Below the pieces are notes generated by a model. That model searched no databases. It was not told the origin of the DNA and was given only the letters and a program-made list of their open reading frames with translations. A DNA stretch of 64,000 nucleotides, from NCBI GenBank assembly GCA_944470555.2, contig OX104134.1, forward strand, positions 110,540,701 through 110,604,700. The letters run 5' to 3'. How positions within the stretch are numbered: position 1 is the first letter of the stretch; each line of letters opens with the position of its first letter. Source of the stretch: Heterobilharzia americana (Eukaryota; Platyhelminthes; Trematoda; Strigeidida; Schistosomatidae). A program made the translations under genes and the position numbers. This document shows, piece by piece, positions 45,370 through 58,604 of the stretch.

Positions 45370-46110
45370 ACGCTCCTTGGTGCTAACCAATACATCCATG
45401 TCGGCGTGGTAGTGCACTTTTGTTTTTATATCCATGATGTGCAACAAATGGCTGTTCCCACTGGCTACGGCTGCCGCTAATGCACGTTGGCGTGGCATTT
45501 TCGCCACCTTTTGTGATATCTGTTGAAAGTGAATGGTTTTGACGACTTCTTGATTGTTCGCAGAATCATTCGGGTTTTATCAGCACCGCAAGGCGTCCCG
45601 ATTGGTCAGTCGAGTAAGCTGATGCGGTGGGTGGCCCCTTTGAGTTTTTAGGGGCACCCGGAAATGGTTTCAGGGCTCTTTCATCTTAAGGTTCAAACCT
45701 GTATGTTTTTCAGCAATATGGTGTGCGTGTGAATTGGCCTACCAAAGATCTATAGTTTTCCCTCGGTTGCCACTGACTGGAGCGTCGACAGTACGGTTTT
45801 GATCTGCTGGAGCAGTTTCAAAGAAACTATTAGCGGAGAAGACCAGCATCAAACATTCGTTGTTCAAGAACTTCATTCTTGCAAGTGCATGATTGGCCGA
45901 GCTGCACCCTGGCTGAGCGTTATGCAGCAATTCGTCAGAACGACTGCTTCCAACAATTTGTATTTGTAACTCGTATCAGGATTAGAAGTAAATGCTGCGA
46001 TGTACATTTTTAGTTTCCGTGGCAGTCACTATTCGACAAAAAAGTTTAGAGCGAGGTACATGACGTCTTTTTCCTGGAAATCAGCTTCGATGCATGAAAA
46101 CATGTTTCTA

Positions 46111-49100
46111 CTAGATTGAAATCATGTATCTGATTAACTACCCTTATACACCGAGATACCTGAACTATCTGGAAAGGGGCTTATGTGCGGCCAATGCAGT
46201 CCACTGAGACAACGCGCAAGTGGTATGAATACCTTGTAGCTCACCTTTGGCTTAGCCGGCTCGCCGAAACTTTGAAAGTAAGCGTGAATACTGAATAACG
46301 GGTGACGTGGGGCTGTTAAACCGTAAAACAACTTAAGTTACCACGGTTATTTATGCGAAAGTATTTGCCCCTGACTATCTGAGGGGGGAAGGCCGTGAAC
46401 TGAATATTAGCCCAGCAACGCCGAACAAGATTTATACTGACTAGAGGGCAAGGATTGAAGCTGATATTTGCTCTGTGAGATCGCAACAAGCAAGGGGTAG
46501 GCTCTTTTTGCGCATGCGGAAATCACTGAAAAAAACATGTTCAAGACTATTTTCATAATCTCCTATGGGTCTGGAATGAAACGATGGATCACACTGTACA
46601 CGGTAACCCCTTTTCATACTCTCCAGCCTGCTGCAGTTCCCAAACTGTTTCACTTCACACACTATTCACGGTCTTAAAAACTTCCTTTTCTTTCTGCTAA
46701 GGCTATGGAGATCACCTTGAACTTATATATGCAATAAAAGTGCCAGGCTGCTGACACTATTTGATTCCTAATTTCTTCGTGTTCCACAACTATTCTTCAT
46801 CCATTCAGAAAGATGACCTTTACTCTCTTTTGCAGTGCTGATGCATGACTAAGGCACACATATTTCCCACGATGACGGATTCGAGAAAGATGAACTTCAC
46901 CAGGCTAACCAAGTGACACACTTGTGCACTGTTGTACATCAGTGACTGCAGTCCTAATATTTTGACTTCTATCTCTCCAGCCTAGTATTACGTTATATTT
47001 GTAACTTGTTTATTTTGTCCTTATATAGATACAAACTAGTCGATGTGAAGTGGTCTTCAAGGGACACTCATTAGTGGAAACACGTAACTAAGAATGGTGC
47101 AATTACATATGTTTATGTGCTCTTCATTATGAAAACCATGCATCATCTGGCAAATGTTCAAGCGTTGGCATTGCCGTTCACAAAGTAGATAGAACCAGAA
47201 ACATTTTTGATGAAACTAAGTGTTTAACAACCACAAAACATCATCATATAAAATGCAGAGCAACTGGATAAGTATCACATTGGATGAATGTGCTTAAGTT
47301 CATGGCAATTCACACCCGACTGGGGCACGATAGGAGCATTCTTGGAAAAAGGGATATCAGATAACTAGGGAAATGTGACAGTTAATATCCATGGTCGGAC
47401 ACGGACAAGTAACGTGTTACTAATAAGCATCTTTCGTTTCAGTCTAGAACCAATAAAGAATTCTGCGCGAAATTCGCATTTTCTCAGCATGAGTAGTACG
47501 AGCACAAGGGTAAGGATGGAAGACAACCCAGTATGATGAGAAAATGCTGGTTTGTTCACACGCCAACCTCCCATAGCAACATGGCACACTTCATCAAAAA
47601 CTGAGTGCAGTTTCCCTTTTTAAGTTCGTATATGTTTATTAAGCATCGCAATGGGCTCTTAACTAAAACATGACTTTTGTTTAAGATACTTTTCCATCTA
47701 ATAGTATAGTTCCTCTAAGTGACATCGTACATAGTCGAATTCTGTAAGTAGCCCGTTTACTAACTGAGCTAATTCATGATAACCTAAAAATTTGGACAAA
47801 TAAGGAATACTGTAGATTATTGTGGCCAATTATGCAAACATTCACCGGAATTTGAGGTGGTATGTACAGAAATTGTAGCTCTACACAACAAAGGAGAAAC
47901 ATTTTCTCGGTATATCAGCTGAGAAGCTCGTCTAAGAACTGCCGCTTAATATAGTTATAGGAGGGTTACAGTTAGTACGTGTTAGACCTTAATATAAAAT
48001 GTACAATTAGAATGTTAATATTTTGAACTGTTAACCACTGATTTCTATCCATCTTCAACAGTGGAACGCAGTGTTTGTTCCTCAATACCTAGAAGCAAGC
48101 GCAAAGAACGCTATTGGTTTACACTAGCTCGTAAAAAGGTATTGGATACTGGATTTAAGGTTACATTTTTGACGTCATATTCGATCCTGAAGGCCGAAGG
48201 GGGTACTTTCTTAAACGTCGAAATGTTTTGATTTTTCTCATAGATTTTCGGTGAGAAAATAGCTCTTTGTTTTCTGCTTATAAGTAATGTAGAAAGAAAA
48301 CACGAAGCAGAGCACATTTTGCACCACTTCACCTGGCTCATGTGGGATAAGTAGAGGGATCAAACACTAAAACCTACTTAAGAATGTAAAAAGCATATTT
48401 TGCTACTGATTCATATCCTATTAACCCGAAATATTAAGTTGTAGAGGTTATCTCAACAAATAAATTTCTTGAATATCGAAACCTTACAGTAGACAAGCTT
48501 ACACATGATAAAATATGCCGAAGGGACAGAATGCAAATTGAAATTCAGTAGAATTCAAGTAAACAGGTTTAAAGTCGAGAAGGCTCAAAATGTAGAGGTT
48601 AATATGGCTTCGGTGAGAAACAAGTAGTGAAGCCTTCAGAATTCTCAGGTACGACTGCCTTCCAGACATTTTCGTTAGGTAGCCATCTAAATCGGTGACT
48701 TCATACCAAGAGGTATGCATACCTGCAGGTAAGTCCTCCTAGAGGATGTCGCAACGGCTTAGAAGCTGTTTAAAGGACGTAAGAAGTCTTACTTCAATCT
48801 TATTCACGAACTTCGTCAGTCTGACTGTTCTGTCTCAGATTCCATTAGCACTGTTCAGGACTGCTTTTCGACTGTCTCCTCCCTTCCTCTTTTTACGCTT
48901 TTAAGACATGATGGATGGTGATGACCTTTTAATGTGTAGAGTATTTGTTGGCTGCATTTAGCAGATGAGTAAACTGTTTTTTAGGTACCGTCTGTCCTAC
49001 ATGCGAATCCTCATTGCACAGATACTTGCATTCGATAGATAACCTAGTTCACCATTTCCATAACAGCTTAAAATGTCAGTGTCAGTTAGAAGGTATGTCT

Positions 49101-49647
49101 TTGAAAAATAAATCTTCATTTGATGTACATCGAAAGGATTATACAGTGGCAAAGTACGACTTAGTTTGTGTGAGGTAAAACAATAAGTCATTTTTTAATA
49201 TTGAAGATTTAGTGACGGAGAAATAAGTGTGAACAAAGCTGATTAACTTAATAATTGATTTTTCCTACATCATACTGCTGGGAACTTAATATTAAAACAA
49301 TTGAATGCAATAATTTCGTTCATATAGGTTGTTCTCATAACTGGCTTATCCTTAGTTTACAAGCCTTCTCAAAAATGCAAGAGTAGGGTACTTGAACGTA
49401 AAAAGATAAAATTACTTGCGAGAGTTAAACATAGGTACTGATCAAAGACAGCAAAAAGTAAGAGGACAACTCATTTGGCAGCTAGGGACCAGAGAAAAGG
49501 GATGTAAATATACAGGAGACTGTAAAGCACATCAGTAATTCAAACATAAATACCGGTTGATGTAGATACATGACAGGGGTAAAATTGCATAGTGTGAGAG
49601 CTGTCAGTTACATATCCACCACTCATTGTAGTCCTCCTCTCCTTAGT
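46111..49647. other. No recognisable gene
   Basis: About 3.5 kb of AT-rich sequence with only short open stretches on both strands and no motif I recognise. Part of the first few hundred bases could be the 5' end of the decayed CsRn1-like copy. Confidence 0.4.
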
Positions 49648-50936
49648 CATCATCATTATCAACATAGGACCAGGCATTACTGCGTAACGGTCCGAGTTGC
49701 CACACCTCATATCAGCACATCAAGTAAAAAGGTAGTGAGGTGAAGGATGAAGATAAGTGAATGCAGTCAAAAGAAATATAAAGTACGAGAAGAAAGGAAA
49801 GAGGAGTGACAAAATAGTGAGATTCGGTATAGCGTTGTTAAGATGAGGATAATGTGTGTATACATCTGCGCCACTGACTTCGGTTCTCAGCCATATCACC
49901 TAGGGTCAGTCTCCAACCACTGGTTCCTCTTGTCCCGTGGACCCCAACCACCTAGTAGCCTGCATCGTCCTACATGGCTTAAACCAACAGTCAGAGACTT
50001 CATACATTGGTGCCATGTTTTAGTCTGGCCACCTCGGGCCTTTTTCCAGCCTGGACCCACCTCAGCCAACATTGTGTGACGAGGCAATCGGTGACTAGGC
50101 ATACGTAGTACGTGTCCCAACCATCTCAGTCGATGAAGGTTCACAACCTCGTCGACTGACTTACCTCTTCTCCCCAAAACTCTACACCTAACTTCTGCAT
50201 TACTCACATGGTGACACCACGGAATACGTCCTATACTACGAAGGCAACGGTGGTCAAACACCTGAAGCCTTTTTGTATCCTCCACTTTCAATGGCCATGT
50301 TTCACAGCCATATAGTAGAACAGAGCGGACTGCTGTACAGTACACGCGACCCTTAATAGACAAACGAATATCACGGCGGCGCCATAGGTGGCACAAATTG
50401 GCAAAAGCCAATCGAGCCTTTTGTATCCGTGCAGAAATCTCATCGGCAACTAACCCACCAGGGTTGATCCTACTTCCCAGGTAAGTGAAGTGATCAACAC
50501 ACTCAACCACTTCACTCTCTATTGTTAGCCGTGGTACCGCTGAAGACCAGTCCTGGAGCAAAAATTTGCATTTGGGTGGTGAAAATCGCATCCCAAACAT
50601 TCTCAAATTCCCACTCAAAGTGTTCAGAAGACTCTGCATCTTGTCAGCGTCTTCACCTAACAGGACTATGTCATGTCATCTGCATATTCTAGATCTAAAG
50701 AAAATTCACCTGTGATCGGGTCAACGTCTTTGTAATCAGGTGACGAGAGGGAAACCTCCATAAGAATATCTATGATAAAATTAGATAAGAATGGGGATAG
50801 TGGGCATCCTTGACGGACACCACTTGATGAGTATAGCTCCCTGGACAACTCGCCATAGGCTCTAACACACCCACAAGTGTTCGAGTAGGGAGCTTTCAAT
50901 AAGGTGATGTACTTACTAGGCACGCCTTTCAGTAAT
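49648..50936 (-). mobile_element. LINE-A copy 2, strongly 5'-truncated
   Basis: Closely related to the copy at 12369-14795. It starts inside RT (VPSKYITLLKAPYSNTC) and runs through SGVRQGCPLSPFL and EYADD to the C-terminal domain and a short GAT tail. Just after EYADD a 5-bp duplication (GTCAT twice at about 50669-50678) breaks the frame. Downstream, the open frame 50639-49896 covers the whole C-terminal domain (VLLYGCETWPLKVED, WLGHVLRMPSHRLPRH). Confidence 0.85.
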
Positions 50937-51542
50937 TCGGTTAAAACTTTCCTAAATTAAAGAAGACATTTGAAGCTCATACGAATAAATGTGATTTGTT
51001 AAACAAAAAGCTGCATTTAACTGCGAGAAATTTCGACCTTAATTTCAACAGGCGGATTCCAATTTACTCGGTGAAATCCTGACGTCTCATTAAAGTATGT
51101 GATAGTCAAATACAATGTAAACTAACCGGTTTGTAAAGCGTTCCACGTCACCACAGTGGATTTTGCTGAATATCTGGCATCTAATCCCATAATTGTAGCA
51201 AGTAGTAGCACTTAGTAGGAATAATTACCCTTGACTTTCTATATTCGACCGTCAGTGACATCTACATGTTCCTAAACATAAACGTGCAGCATTCATGTAG
51301 TGAGCGGTCCCCGACCTATAGTTCTAACATTGATGTGGTGGCCGCGCATGGATATCACAAGGACTCAATGAACTATGCTCTTGGAACACCTGTTTATTCG
51401 AGGTCCTACCATACCAAAGGTTAGTTAGATAGCGGTGACACCAAGAACAAGATACTCACCGAAGAGACTCTTTTCAACGAATTTATTTCCAAGCTGTACA
51501 GTCGTATATACATGACATTAGAAAAATTATTTATGTAGTGGT
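50937..51542. other. No recognisable gene
   Basis: The sequence between the truncated start of LINE-A copy 2 and the 5' segment of the next LINE-A shows nothing identifiable. Confidence 0.4.
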
Positions 51543-52784
51543 AAGAAAAAAGGCGGTTACCCTCATAGTTCAAATCGCCACGCTATGATGGTGTACTGCT
51601 GATCAGACGGCGGTGTGACAGCGGTAAAGTGTTTCCCGCTGATGCCCAGCAATATCATGTTGATGCTGCCTACCCTATCAAAAAGTGAGTTAGAAAAAGG
51701 GGATCCCAAAAATAGCTAACCACCCTCCTACCCCATAGCATAACAATGTCCGTGACACTTGCTTGTAATCGGATTCGCAATAAAAAAACTAAACTACCAA
51801 ACTTTTTAAAATATCGTGTATGTGTGTGTGCATCTAACCTCAAGCAGATTACCTTTGAGTTTTGAGTAATAAGGCACTAACACTTCCTACTCAGACGCCT
51901 CAAAAACAACCAGTTTCCACACTGTGGGCAGTCGGAAAGTGTCAACCACCATCATAGCTCTCGATGCTCATATCATTATCAACTTTCCACATATGTGCTT
52001 TCTAATATTTCCTCACATCTCTCGGTCAACATTTCTAATTCATCTTTAATTTGTCCCAGCCCTGCAACTCTTGATAACAATTCGGTTTTGTGGAATAGCA
52101 TCCTCGGTCTCCTGAAACCGTGCTCCAAACTGGAGATTGGAACTTCCCCATCTTCCATCGAATCGGCCAAAAACCTTTTCCAGTCAAAAATCTCGCGTCT
52201 CCGGCCACAGATGTGAGCCGTGTTTATGAGACACTCATCCAGTGTGTTTATTAACTTGACCTCACCCGGCCAACATGGTGAGTCCGAGATAGTCACTCTT
52301 CGACTTCCTGGAAATTCTATGGCTAGTTTTCGCAGTCTTGCAGACGTAGGTGTGACATTAAGTGCCGAGGCAGGAAGCATACTGTTCGACTGAACGGCAC
52401 AGTAAGGACAAAAAACAATGATGAAACTCGCTGTTGTCTTTTCGTAATCACTGCTTTTGCACCCACTGACTGCAGTTCGGATGAAGTGAAGGATAATGAT
52501 GAGTCCTACCGAAAACTGTCTAGCCTCCTACTGAAAGCCAAACGTTCAAAAGTGGTTGTTGCAGCTGGTGGTTTCAATGCACAAGTGGGTGGGCTAAGTC
52601 CAGCAGAAGGAGACTTAAGTGACAATTTCGAAATTCCAGTCGAACGAACAGGTAACGGTGATCACCTTCTACAACTATGTTCAAGCAACCATCTATTTCT
52701 TGCCAGCACGGACTTCAGACATAAAGAGAGACACTGTCTGACGTGGCGTGCACCGAGCTCAAGTCAGCGGTAAACACAGACCAT
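51543..52784 (+). mobile_element. LINE-A 5' leader and endonuclease fragment, + strand
   Basis: A leader of about 450 bp is followed by an N-terminal and endonuclease region. 51995-52216 reads PATLDNNSVLWNSILGLL, homologous to the start of copy 3. Then comes VGVTLSAEAGSIL, and 52486-52773 reads KVVVAAGGFNAQVGGLSPAE, where the usual GDFNA has become GGFNA (catalytic Asp lost). It stops abruptly at about 52784 after AVNTDHPD and abuts the 3' end of a LINE-A in the opposite orientation. It is a near-perfect inverted copy of 62764-64000. Confidence 0.8.
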
Positions 52785-52785
52785 C

Positions 52786-55700
52786 CAGATCATCATAGGA
52801 CCAGGCATCGCTGCGTAACGGTCTTAGTTGCCACAGCTCAAATCAGTACATCAAGTAAAAAGCAGTGAAGTGGAAGATGAAGAAAATAATATTCATTCCA
52901 AAGAAATATGAAGTACTAAAAGATAGAAAGGAAGAATGAGAAAATGGTGATATTCGGTATAGCGTTTAAATGGGGATAGTGTGTTTACATCTGCGCCATG
53001 GACATTGGTTCTGAGTCATGTCTCCTAGAGTCTCCAACCACTGGTTTCTCTCTTCCCGTGGACCCGAACCGGCTAGTTTCCATTTCGTCACATGGCTCAA
53101 GCCAACAGTCAAAGACTTTATACATTGATGCCATGTTTTAGTCTGGCCGCATCGAGCCTTTTTCCAGCGGGAACCTACTTCGACCAACATTGAGTGACGA
53201 GGCAGACGGCGACTGGGCATACGTAATACCTGTCCCAACCATCTCAGTCGACAAAGGTTCACAACCGTATCAACTAACTTACCTATTCTCCCTAAAACTT
53301 TACACCTAACTTATGTATTACTCACATGGTGACACCACGGATTACTGCCTATACTGCGAAGGTAATGGTGATCAGACGCCTAAGGCATTCTCATGTCTTC
53401 CACCTTCAATGGCCATGTTTCACAGCCATAGAGTAGAACAGAGCGGACTGCTGTGCAGTACACGTGACCCTTAATAGACAATCGGATATCACGGCGGGGC
53501 CAAAGATGGCGTAAGTTGGCAAAAGCCAGCCGAGCCTTTTGTATTCGTGCAGAGATTTTATCCGCCACTGAGCTAGCCACAATGACTGATCTTAATCCTC
53601 AGGTAAGTGAAATGGTCGATACACTCAACCGCTACGCTCTCTATTGTTAGCCGTGGCACTGTTGAGGACCAATCCTGGAGCAACAAATTGCACTTGGGTG
53701 GTGATGCATCCCAAACTTTCTCAAATTGCCACCCAGAGTGTTCAGAAGACTGCATCTTGTCAGCGTCTTCACCTAATAGGACTATATCATATGCGTATTC
53801 TAAATCTAACGAAAATTCTCCCGCGATTAGGTCAACCTGTGTGTAGTCAGGTGACTAGAAGGAGACCTTCATAAGAATATCTATGATAAAATTGAATGAG
53901 AATTGAGAAAGTGGGGACCCTTGACGGACACAACTCGTGGAGCATAGCTCCCCAGACATCTCACTACAGGCTCTAACACGCACACAAGTGTTCGAGTAGA
54001 GAGCCTTCAATAAGGTGATGTACTTACTCGGCACGCCTTTCAGTGAGAGACATCCCCATAAGACTTCTCGATCAACGGAGTCAAGTGCTGCCTTCAGGTC
54101 GAGAAATACAGCTAATGTCGGGCGTCGGTAAGCGTGTCTGTGTTCCAGGACCTGGCGCAGTGTGAATATTTGGTCGATACATCCACGGCCAGGTCTATAG
54201 CCTGCCTGGTTTTCTCGGGCTTGCTGTTCCCGAGCTCCACTCAGGCGTCGGAGAATTATAGAACCTAGGATCTTAGACACTATGTTCGTCAGGCTGATTC
54301 CTCTGTGGTTATCACAAGAGGACTTCTAGCCTTTCTTGAAGACTGGGATGATGAGTGACTTAGACCAGTCGGAGGGGATCGTATTTGATTCCCATATACT
54401 GGCTAACACTTCCGTTAACCTGACTAAGAGCACTCTACCACCATTCTTGTATACCTCAGCAAATAGTCCGTCTGGTCCTGCTGCCCTTCCCCGTTTCAGG
54501 CTACCTACCGCTTTCTCAACTTCTTCTAGTGTTGGGGGGCCTGTCTCTATGTTCCATTCAGGGTCCGACTGGATACCGGGCAACGCAATCGTGGCTGGAG
54601 GCCAGTTAAACTGTTCCTCGAAGTGTTCTGCCCATCGTCCCAGTCGCCTTCCCTGCGAGTGAATCTCAGATCCGTCCTTCTCCGCTATAGCCTCACTAAC
54701 TGTTGTTGACCATTTCCCCCCAGTCTCCTTAATAAGTCTAAATAACTGTCTACTGTTAGCGATCGCCGCTGCCTTTTCCATCTCTTTAGCCTTCGCTGTC
54801 CACCACTACGTGGTCGTTGCGCAGACTTTTCGTCAGTCTATTTTCAAGTTGCGCTCGCTCTTCATTGTACTCAGAGCCTGCAGGGAGGCGTTCACATGCA
54901 TCCATTAGTTCAGAAGAAGCTGCTGATATCCACTGGCTCTTTTTAGCCATTATCTTGGAGTCGGCTATGGTCTTCAGTGCTGCTTTTACAGCAGACTGAA
55001 GATGGCACCAAGCTCTTTCTGGATGAGTGATAGTGCTGTGTTCCGAAAAATGCTGGGACAATTTCTCACCGAAAGAGGCTTCGGTGGTTTCGTTGTCGAT
55101 CTGCACTTGTAATGGTTTTTTTGTCAAACTTTTCCTACTTCCATTGAAACGCAGGCACATAGGCACTCGTACCAGCACGTGGTTGCTATCCAAACACGTA
55201 CTTCAGAAGGAGCTGCATTTTTCTACCAATCCTCTCCAGCAATGACTGATAACAATGTGGTCTGTCTGTGTCCATCGCTGAGTTAAGCTCGGTAGACGCC
55301 ACGTCAGACAGTGTCTTTTTTATGTCTGAAATAAGCGGCTATCTGAGCACAGTTGTAGTAGGTGATCACCGTTATCTGTTCGTTCAGCCAGGACTCCGAA
55401 AGTGCCACCTAAGTGCCTTTCTGCCTCACTTAGTCTATCCATCTGTGCATTGAAATCACCTGCTACAACAACCACTTTTGAACGTTTGGCTTTCAGTAGG
55501 AGGTTAGATAGTTTTCGGTAGAACTCATCATTATCCTTCACTTCATCTGAACTACAGTCAGTGGGTCCTTAAGCAGAGGTAACAAAGAGACAACGGCGAG
55601 TTCCATTATTCCTTTTAGGTCTGACTGTGCCGTTCAGTCGAACTTCACAGAGGCGACTATAACCTGGATTCAGTCTAGTAGTGAACTTTCTGCACTAGTG

Positions 55701-56680
55701 CTTAATGTTGCGCCTACACCCACAAGACCGCGAGAGTTAGCCATCTAATCTCCAGAAACTCGTAGGGTGAATTTCGCGGTTTTATCAGATTGGCCGGGAG
55801 AGGTTAGTTGAATAATCACACTTGGGTCCTGTGTGCGTATCTTACAAACACATCACACATTCATAGCTCGAGTTTCCAGAGTCTTCGCCAATGAATCTGG
55901 TTGACCGACTTGACGCAGGGTTCAGACATTCGAGTCCCTGATATGTAATTTGGAGCGTAGTTTAAGGAGGCCAGGGATGCTGTTCTGTAGATTCAGATCG
56001 TTGTTAAAGGCTGCAGAGCTAGAAGAAATTAAAGATGATGTGGTATCGTTAATCGAGAAACGTAAAGGAAGGTTAGAAGGTAATGATGGAGTAGGAGGAT
56101 AGCGGTCTGAAGAAACTTGAGTGCTGATAGAGTTGTGAGGGCGGTTGACACTTTCCAGCTGCCCACACCGTGGAAGGTTATTTCTTCTTAAGGTACCCGA
56201 AAGAGATTTGTGTGACCGCATGACCCTTTGGACATCTGCTTGAGGCCTGTCACACGCAGCCTTTTGTGTGTGGTTGTTTTGGGGCCGGATGGTCGAAAAA
56301 GAAACGACAAATGAACCAACGCTGTCGTCGCGCCAGACCGAGAGGCATGATGGAGTGTTATTTTTGGGGCCGACCTTTTCTAGCTCCCCCTTCCACTGAG
56401 AAGACAGTATCAGCATGGCTCTGCTGGTCATCCAAGGGAAACACCTCACTGCTGTCACACCCCATTCAGGTAGCAGCAGTACGACTTCGCTTTCGGACCC
56501 CCATCATAGTGTAGTAATTTACACCACAAAGATAGCTGCTTTTCGTCTAACCACTATCCAACAAACCTTTCTGGTATGGTAGGACCTCGGGGAAACAAAT
56601 GTTTCACCAGCATAGCTCGTTGGGTCGTTGTGATATGCAAGCTCGACCATCACATCAGGGTAGCAGCTATCGGTCATGTT
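52786..56680 (-). mobile_element. LINE-A copy 3, close to full length but decayed
   Basis: Leftwards: leader (56680-56000), N-terminal region and start of endonuclease (RDSNVRTLRQVGQ near 55930), endonuclease core KVVVVAGDFNAQMD (55470), linker, RT and C-terminal domain with 3' end near 52786. The GDFNAQ catalytic Asp is kept. RT keeps GRAAGPDG, CIDQIFTLRQ and FLDLKAALDSVDRE (the second motif has L for F). The catalytic box reads EYAYDIVL, so one of the two Asp of YADD is lost (53785-53800). Several stops. This is the best template here for the full LINE-A organisation, about 3.9 kb. Confidence 0.8.
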
Positions 56681-56769
56681 GAACACAGGCAGATCATACT
56701 GCTATCAATTGTTGCTGTAAAGGGTAGGTATTTCGAGAGCAAATACCTGAATAGCTATCATGCTTAGTT

Positions 56770-58277
56770 ACCGCCTAAATGGTTGTATCAGAATTGCAGC
56801 ACCTAGACTATTTGGAGTATATGTCGACAGTGAGGTCATTATTTTTTCTTGTAACAAGAAACCGTATAGACAGTTTCCAAAACAGAACATCACTCATCCT
56901 GAAAAAGCCTGGCACCACCATCAGTGTACAGTAAAAAGAACGTCGAAGACCGTTACTGATTCTCAAAGTTATTAGAAAGGGTCAGTGTGTCTCAGCAGCT
57001 TCTTCTGAATGAATGGATGCGCACATACCCGCTCATAAGGGCTCCAAGCACAATGAACAGTGGAAGCAACTCAGATATAAACTGACTGAAAGTCTGCACA
57101 ATGACTGCAAACAGTAGTGCATAACGAAGGCTAAAGAGATGGAAGAAGCAGCGGTGACAGGTAACAGTAAGCAGCTGTTTAGACTTATCAAGGAAACAGG
57201 CAGAAAGGTTAGTGTTTAGTCAGGCTATAATTAAGGTTGAATCTGCAATTCAGTCACAGAGGAAATGACTATAAAATTCGTGCAACACTTCAAGGCATAG
57301 TTCAACTAGCCTCCGTCTACTATTCTTCTGCTCACTATTCAGTAGGATCCTGAAAAGAACTTTGAGATAGGACCGACCACCAACACTTACGGAAGTCGAG
57401 AAAGGTGTATGCGGTTTGAAACGAGGAAGGCAGCCTTGCCAGATGGAATAGTACCAGAGATATTCAGGACAGTGGTCAAAGATAAATCGTTAGGTTAACT
57501 GAAGTGCTAGCTGGCATATGGGAGTCAGGTATGATCCCCTCTGACCGGTTTCAGTCACCGATCGTCCTAATCTTGAAGAAGGGTAGAAAGTCTCGTTGTG
57601 ATAACCACAGGGGAATCAGTATAACGAACTTAGTATCTACGATTCTAGGTTCGATAATCATCAGACATATAAGAAGAGCTCGGGGACAGCAAATTGAAGA
57701 AAGCAGGCAAGTGTCAAACCTGGCCGTGGACGTATTGACCACTTGTTCACCTTGCCAAGTTCTGGAACACGGGCACACTTACCGGCACCAGCTGTATTTC
57801 TTGATCTGAAAGCAGTATGCGACCTGGTCTATCTCATCGATTCAGACGGTTGAGACATTTGCTACTCATGTTTAGTCACCATCCTCCTTTTTGAAAATGT
57901 TAGCTGAAGTAGGTTTAGGCTGCATAAAGGTTAGTGGCGGTCAAACTAAAACATGGCATCAGTGCATAAAATCGTTAACGTCATCCGTGGAAGGGAATAT
58001 AGATTTCCCGATTGGAGTTCGCATACCAATATAAACCAGTGGTTAGAGACTTTTGGTGACATGGCTCAGTATCGATCTGATTGGCGCAGGCGCACCCTCA
58101 CGTTGTCGTCATGCTGAATTCTGTATTTTCGTGTCCCTCCTTGTTTTCTTATGATTTTCTGTCACTTCTGACTGCTTTCTTCCCTATTACTTTATCTTCG
58201 ACCTGGGTGCTTTCTCACTTGGTTTACTGATATGAGGTGTGACAGTTTGGACTGCTACACAATTCCTGGTTCTGTTT
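56770..58277 (+). pseudogene. LINE-A copy 4, old and internally deleted
   Basis: The + strand has linker (KQNITHPEKAWHHHQCTVKR), RT pieces (VLAGIWESGMIPSDR, ILKKGRKSRCDNHRGISITN, VLEHGHTYRH), then jumps to the C-terminal part (SGGQTKTWHQCIKSLT near 57940) and the 3' UTR ending near 58277. The catalytic region between is absent. Highly diverged. Confidence 0.7.
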
Positions 58278-58560
58278 TAATCGTTTAAGTATGTGTGTGC
58301 ATTGCACATTCAAGAACTTTAAACAACAGTAATTTAGCTTCTGGAGAATATAAGATTCTATGCAAGAAACCTACAAACCTCCTATCTTTTTGTGGTATAG
58401 TCAGCGTGTTCTGAAAACCATATATCTTAAAATCTAAGTCGCAGATACTGGTTAAGACTTGCAGAGTTACATCTTCAAGGTGCGAATTGAAATTACCGTG
58501 AGAGCTGCCGATATCTTTTTGAATTATCTGTAAAGGGTAGGACCTACCGTGTTTTACAGC

Positions 58561-58563
<3 letters not shown>
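58278..58563. other. No recognisable gene
   Basis: Sequence between the 3' end of LINE-A copy 4 and the TA repeat; no feature seen. Confidence 0.4.

Positions 58564-58603
<40 letters not shown>
58564..58603. repeat. (TA)n microsatellite
   Basis: About 20 TA units, immediately next to the truncated end of a LINE-A 5' segment. Confidence 0.97.

Positions 58604-58604
<1 letters not shown>

Larger units (their letters stand above)
44640..46110 (-). pseudogene. Decayed CsRn1-like element (gag, protease, start of RT)
   Basis: Reading leftwards. Gag: ELLHNAQPGCSSANHALARM, then ANSFFETAPADQNRTVDAPV (45930-45740). Protease: ALAAAVASGNSHLLHIMDIK, then TKVHYHADMDVLVSTKERH (45480-45360; the DTG has decayed to DMD). 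Later a stretch matches GKAIATFG and the start of RT (MAENEFEYTF and RLPADYR near 44680-44800). Each aligns to the intact element at 37622-41574. It is interrupted at 45192-45359 by the ribozyme-bearing insertion. Confidence 0.7.

Noticed and set aside
51979..52380. 133-codon frame on the minus strand, also at 63163-63564 on the + strand
   Set aside because: It is antisense to the LINE-A leader and endonuclease region and exists twice only because that region is duplicated. The sense strand carries the recognisable LINE-A protein pieces.
52490..52520. GATGAGTCC as a hammerhead helix II start
   Set aside because: It belongs to the LINE-A endonuclease coding sequence (NDESYRK); no GGAC-GAAA follows.
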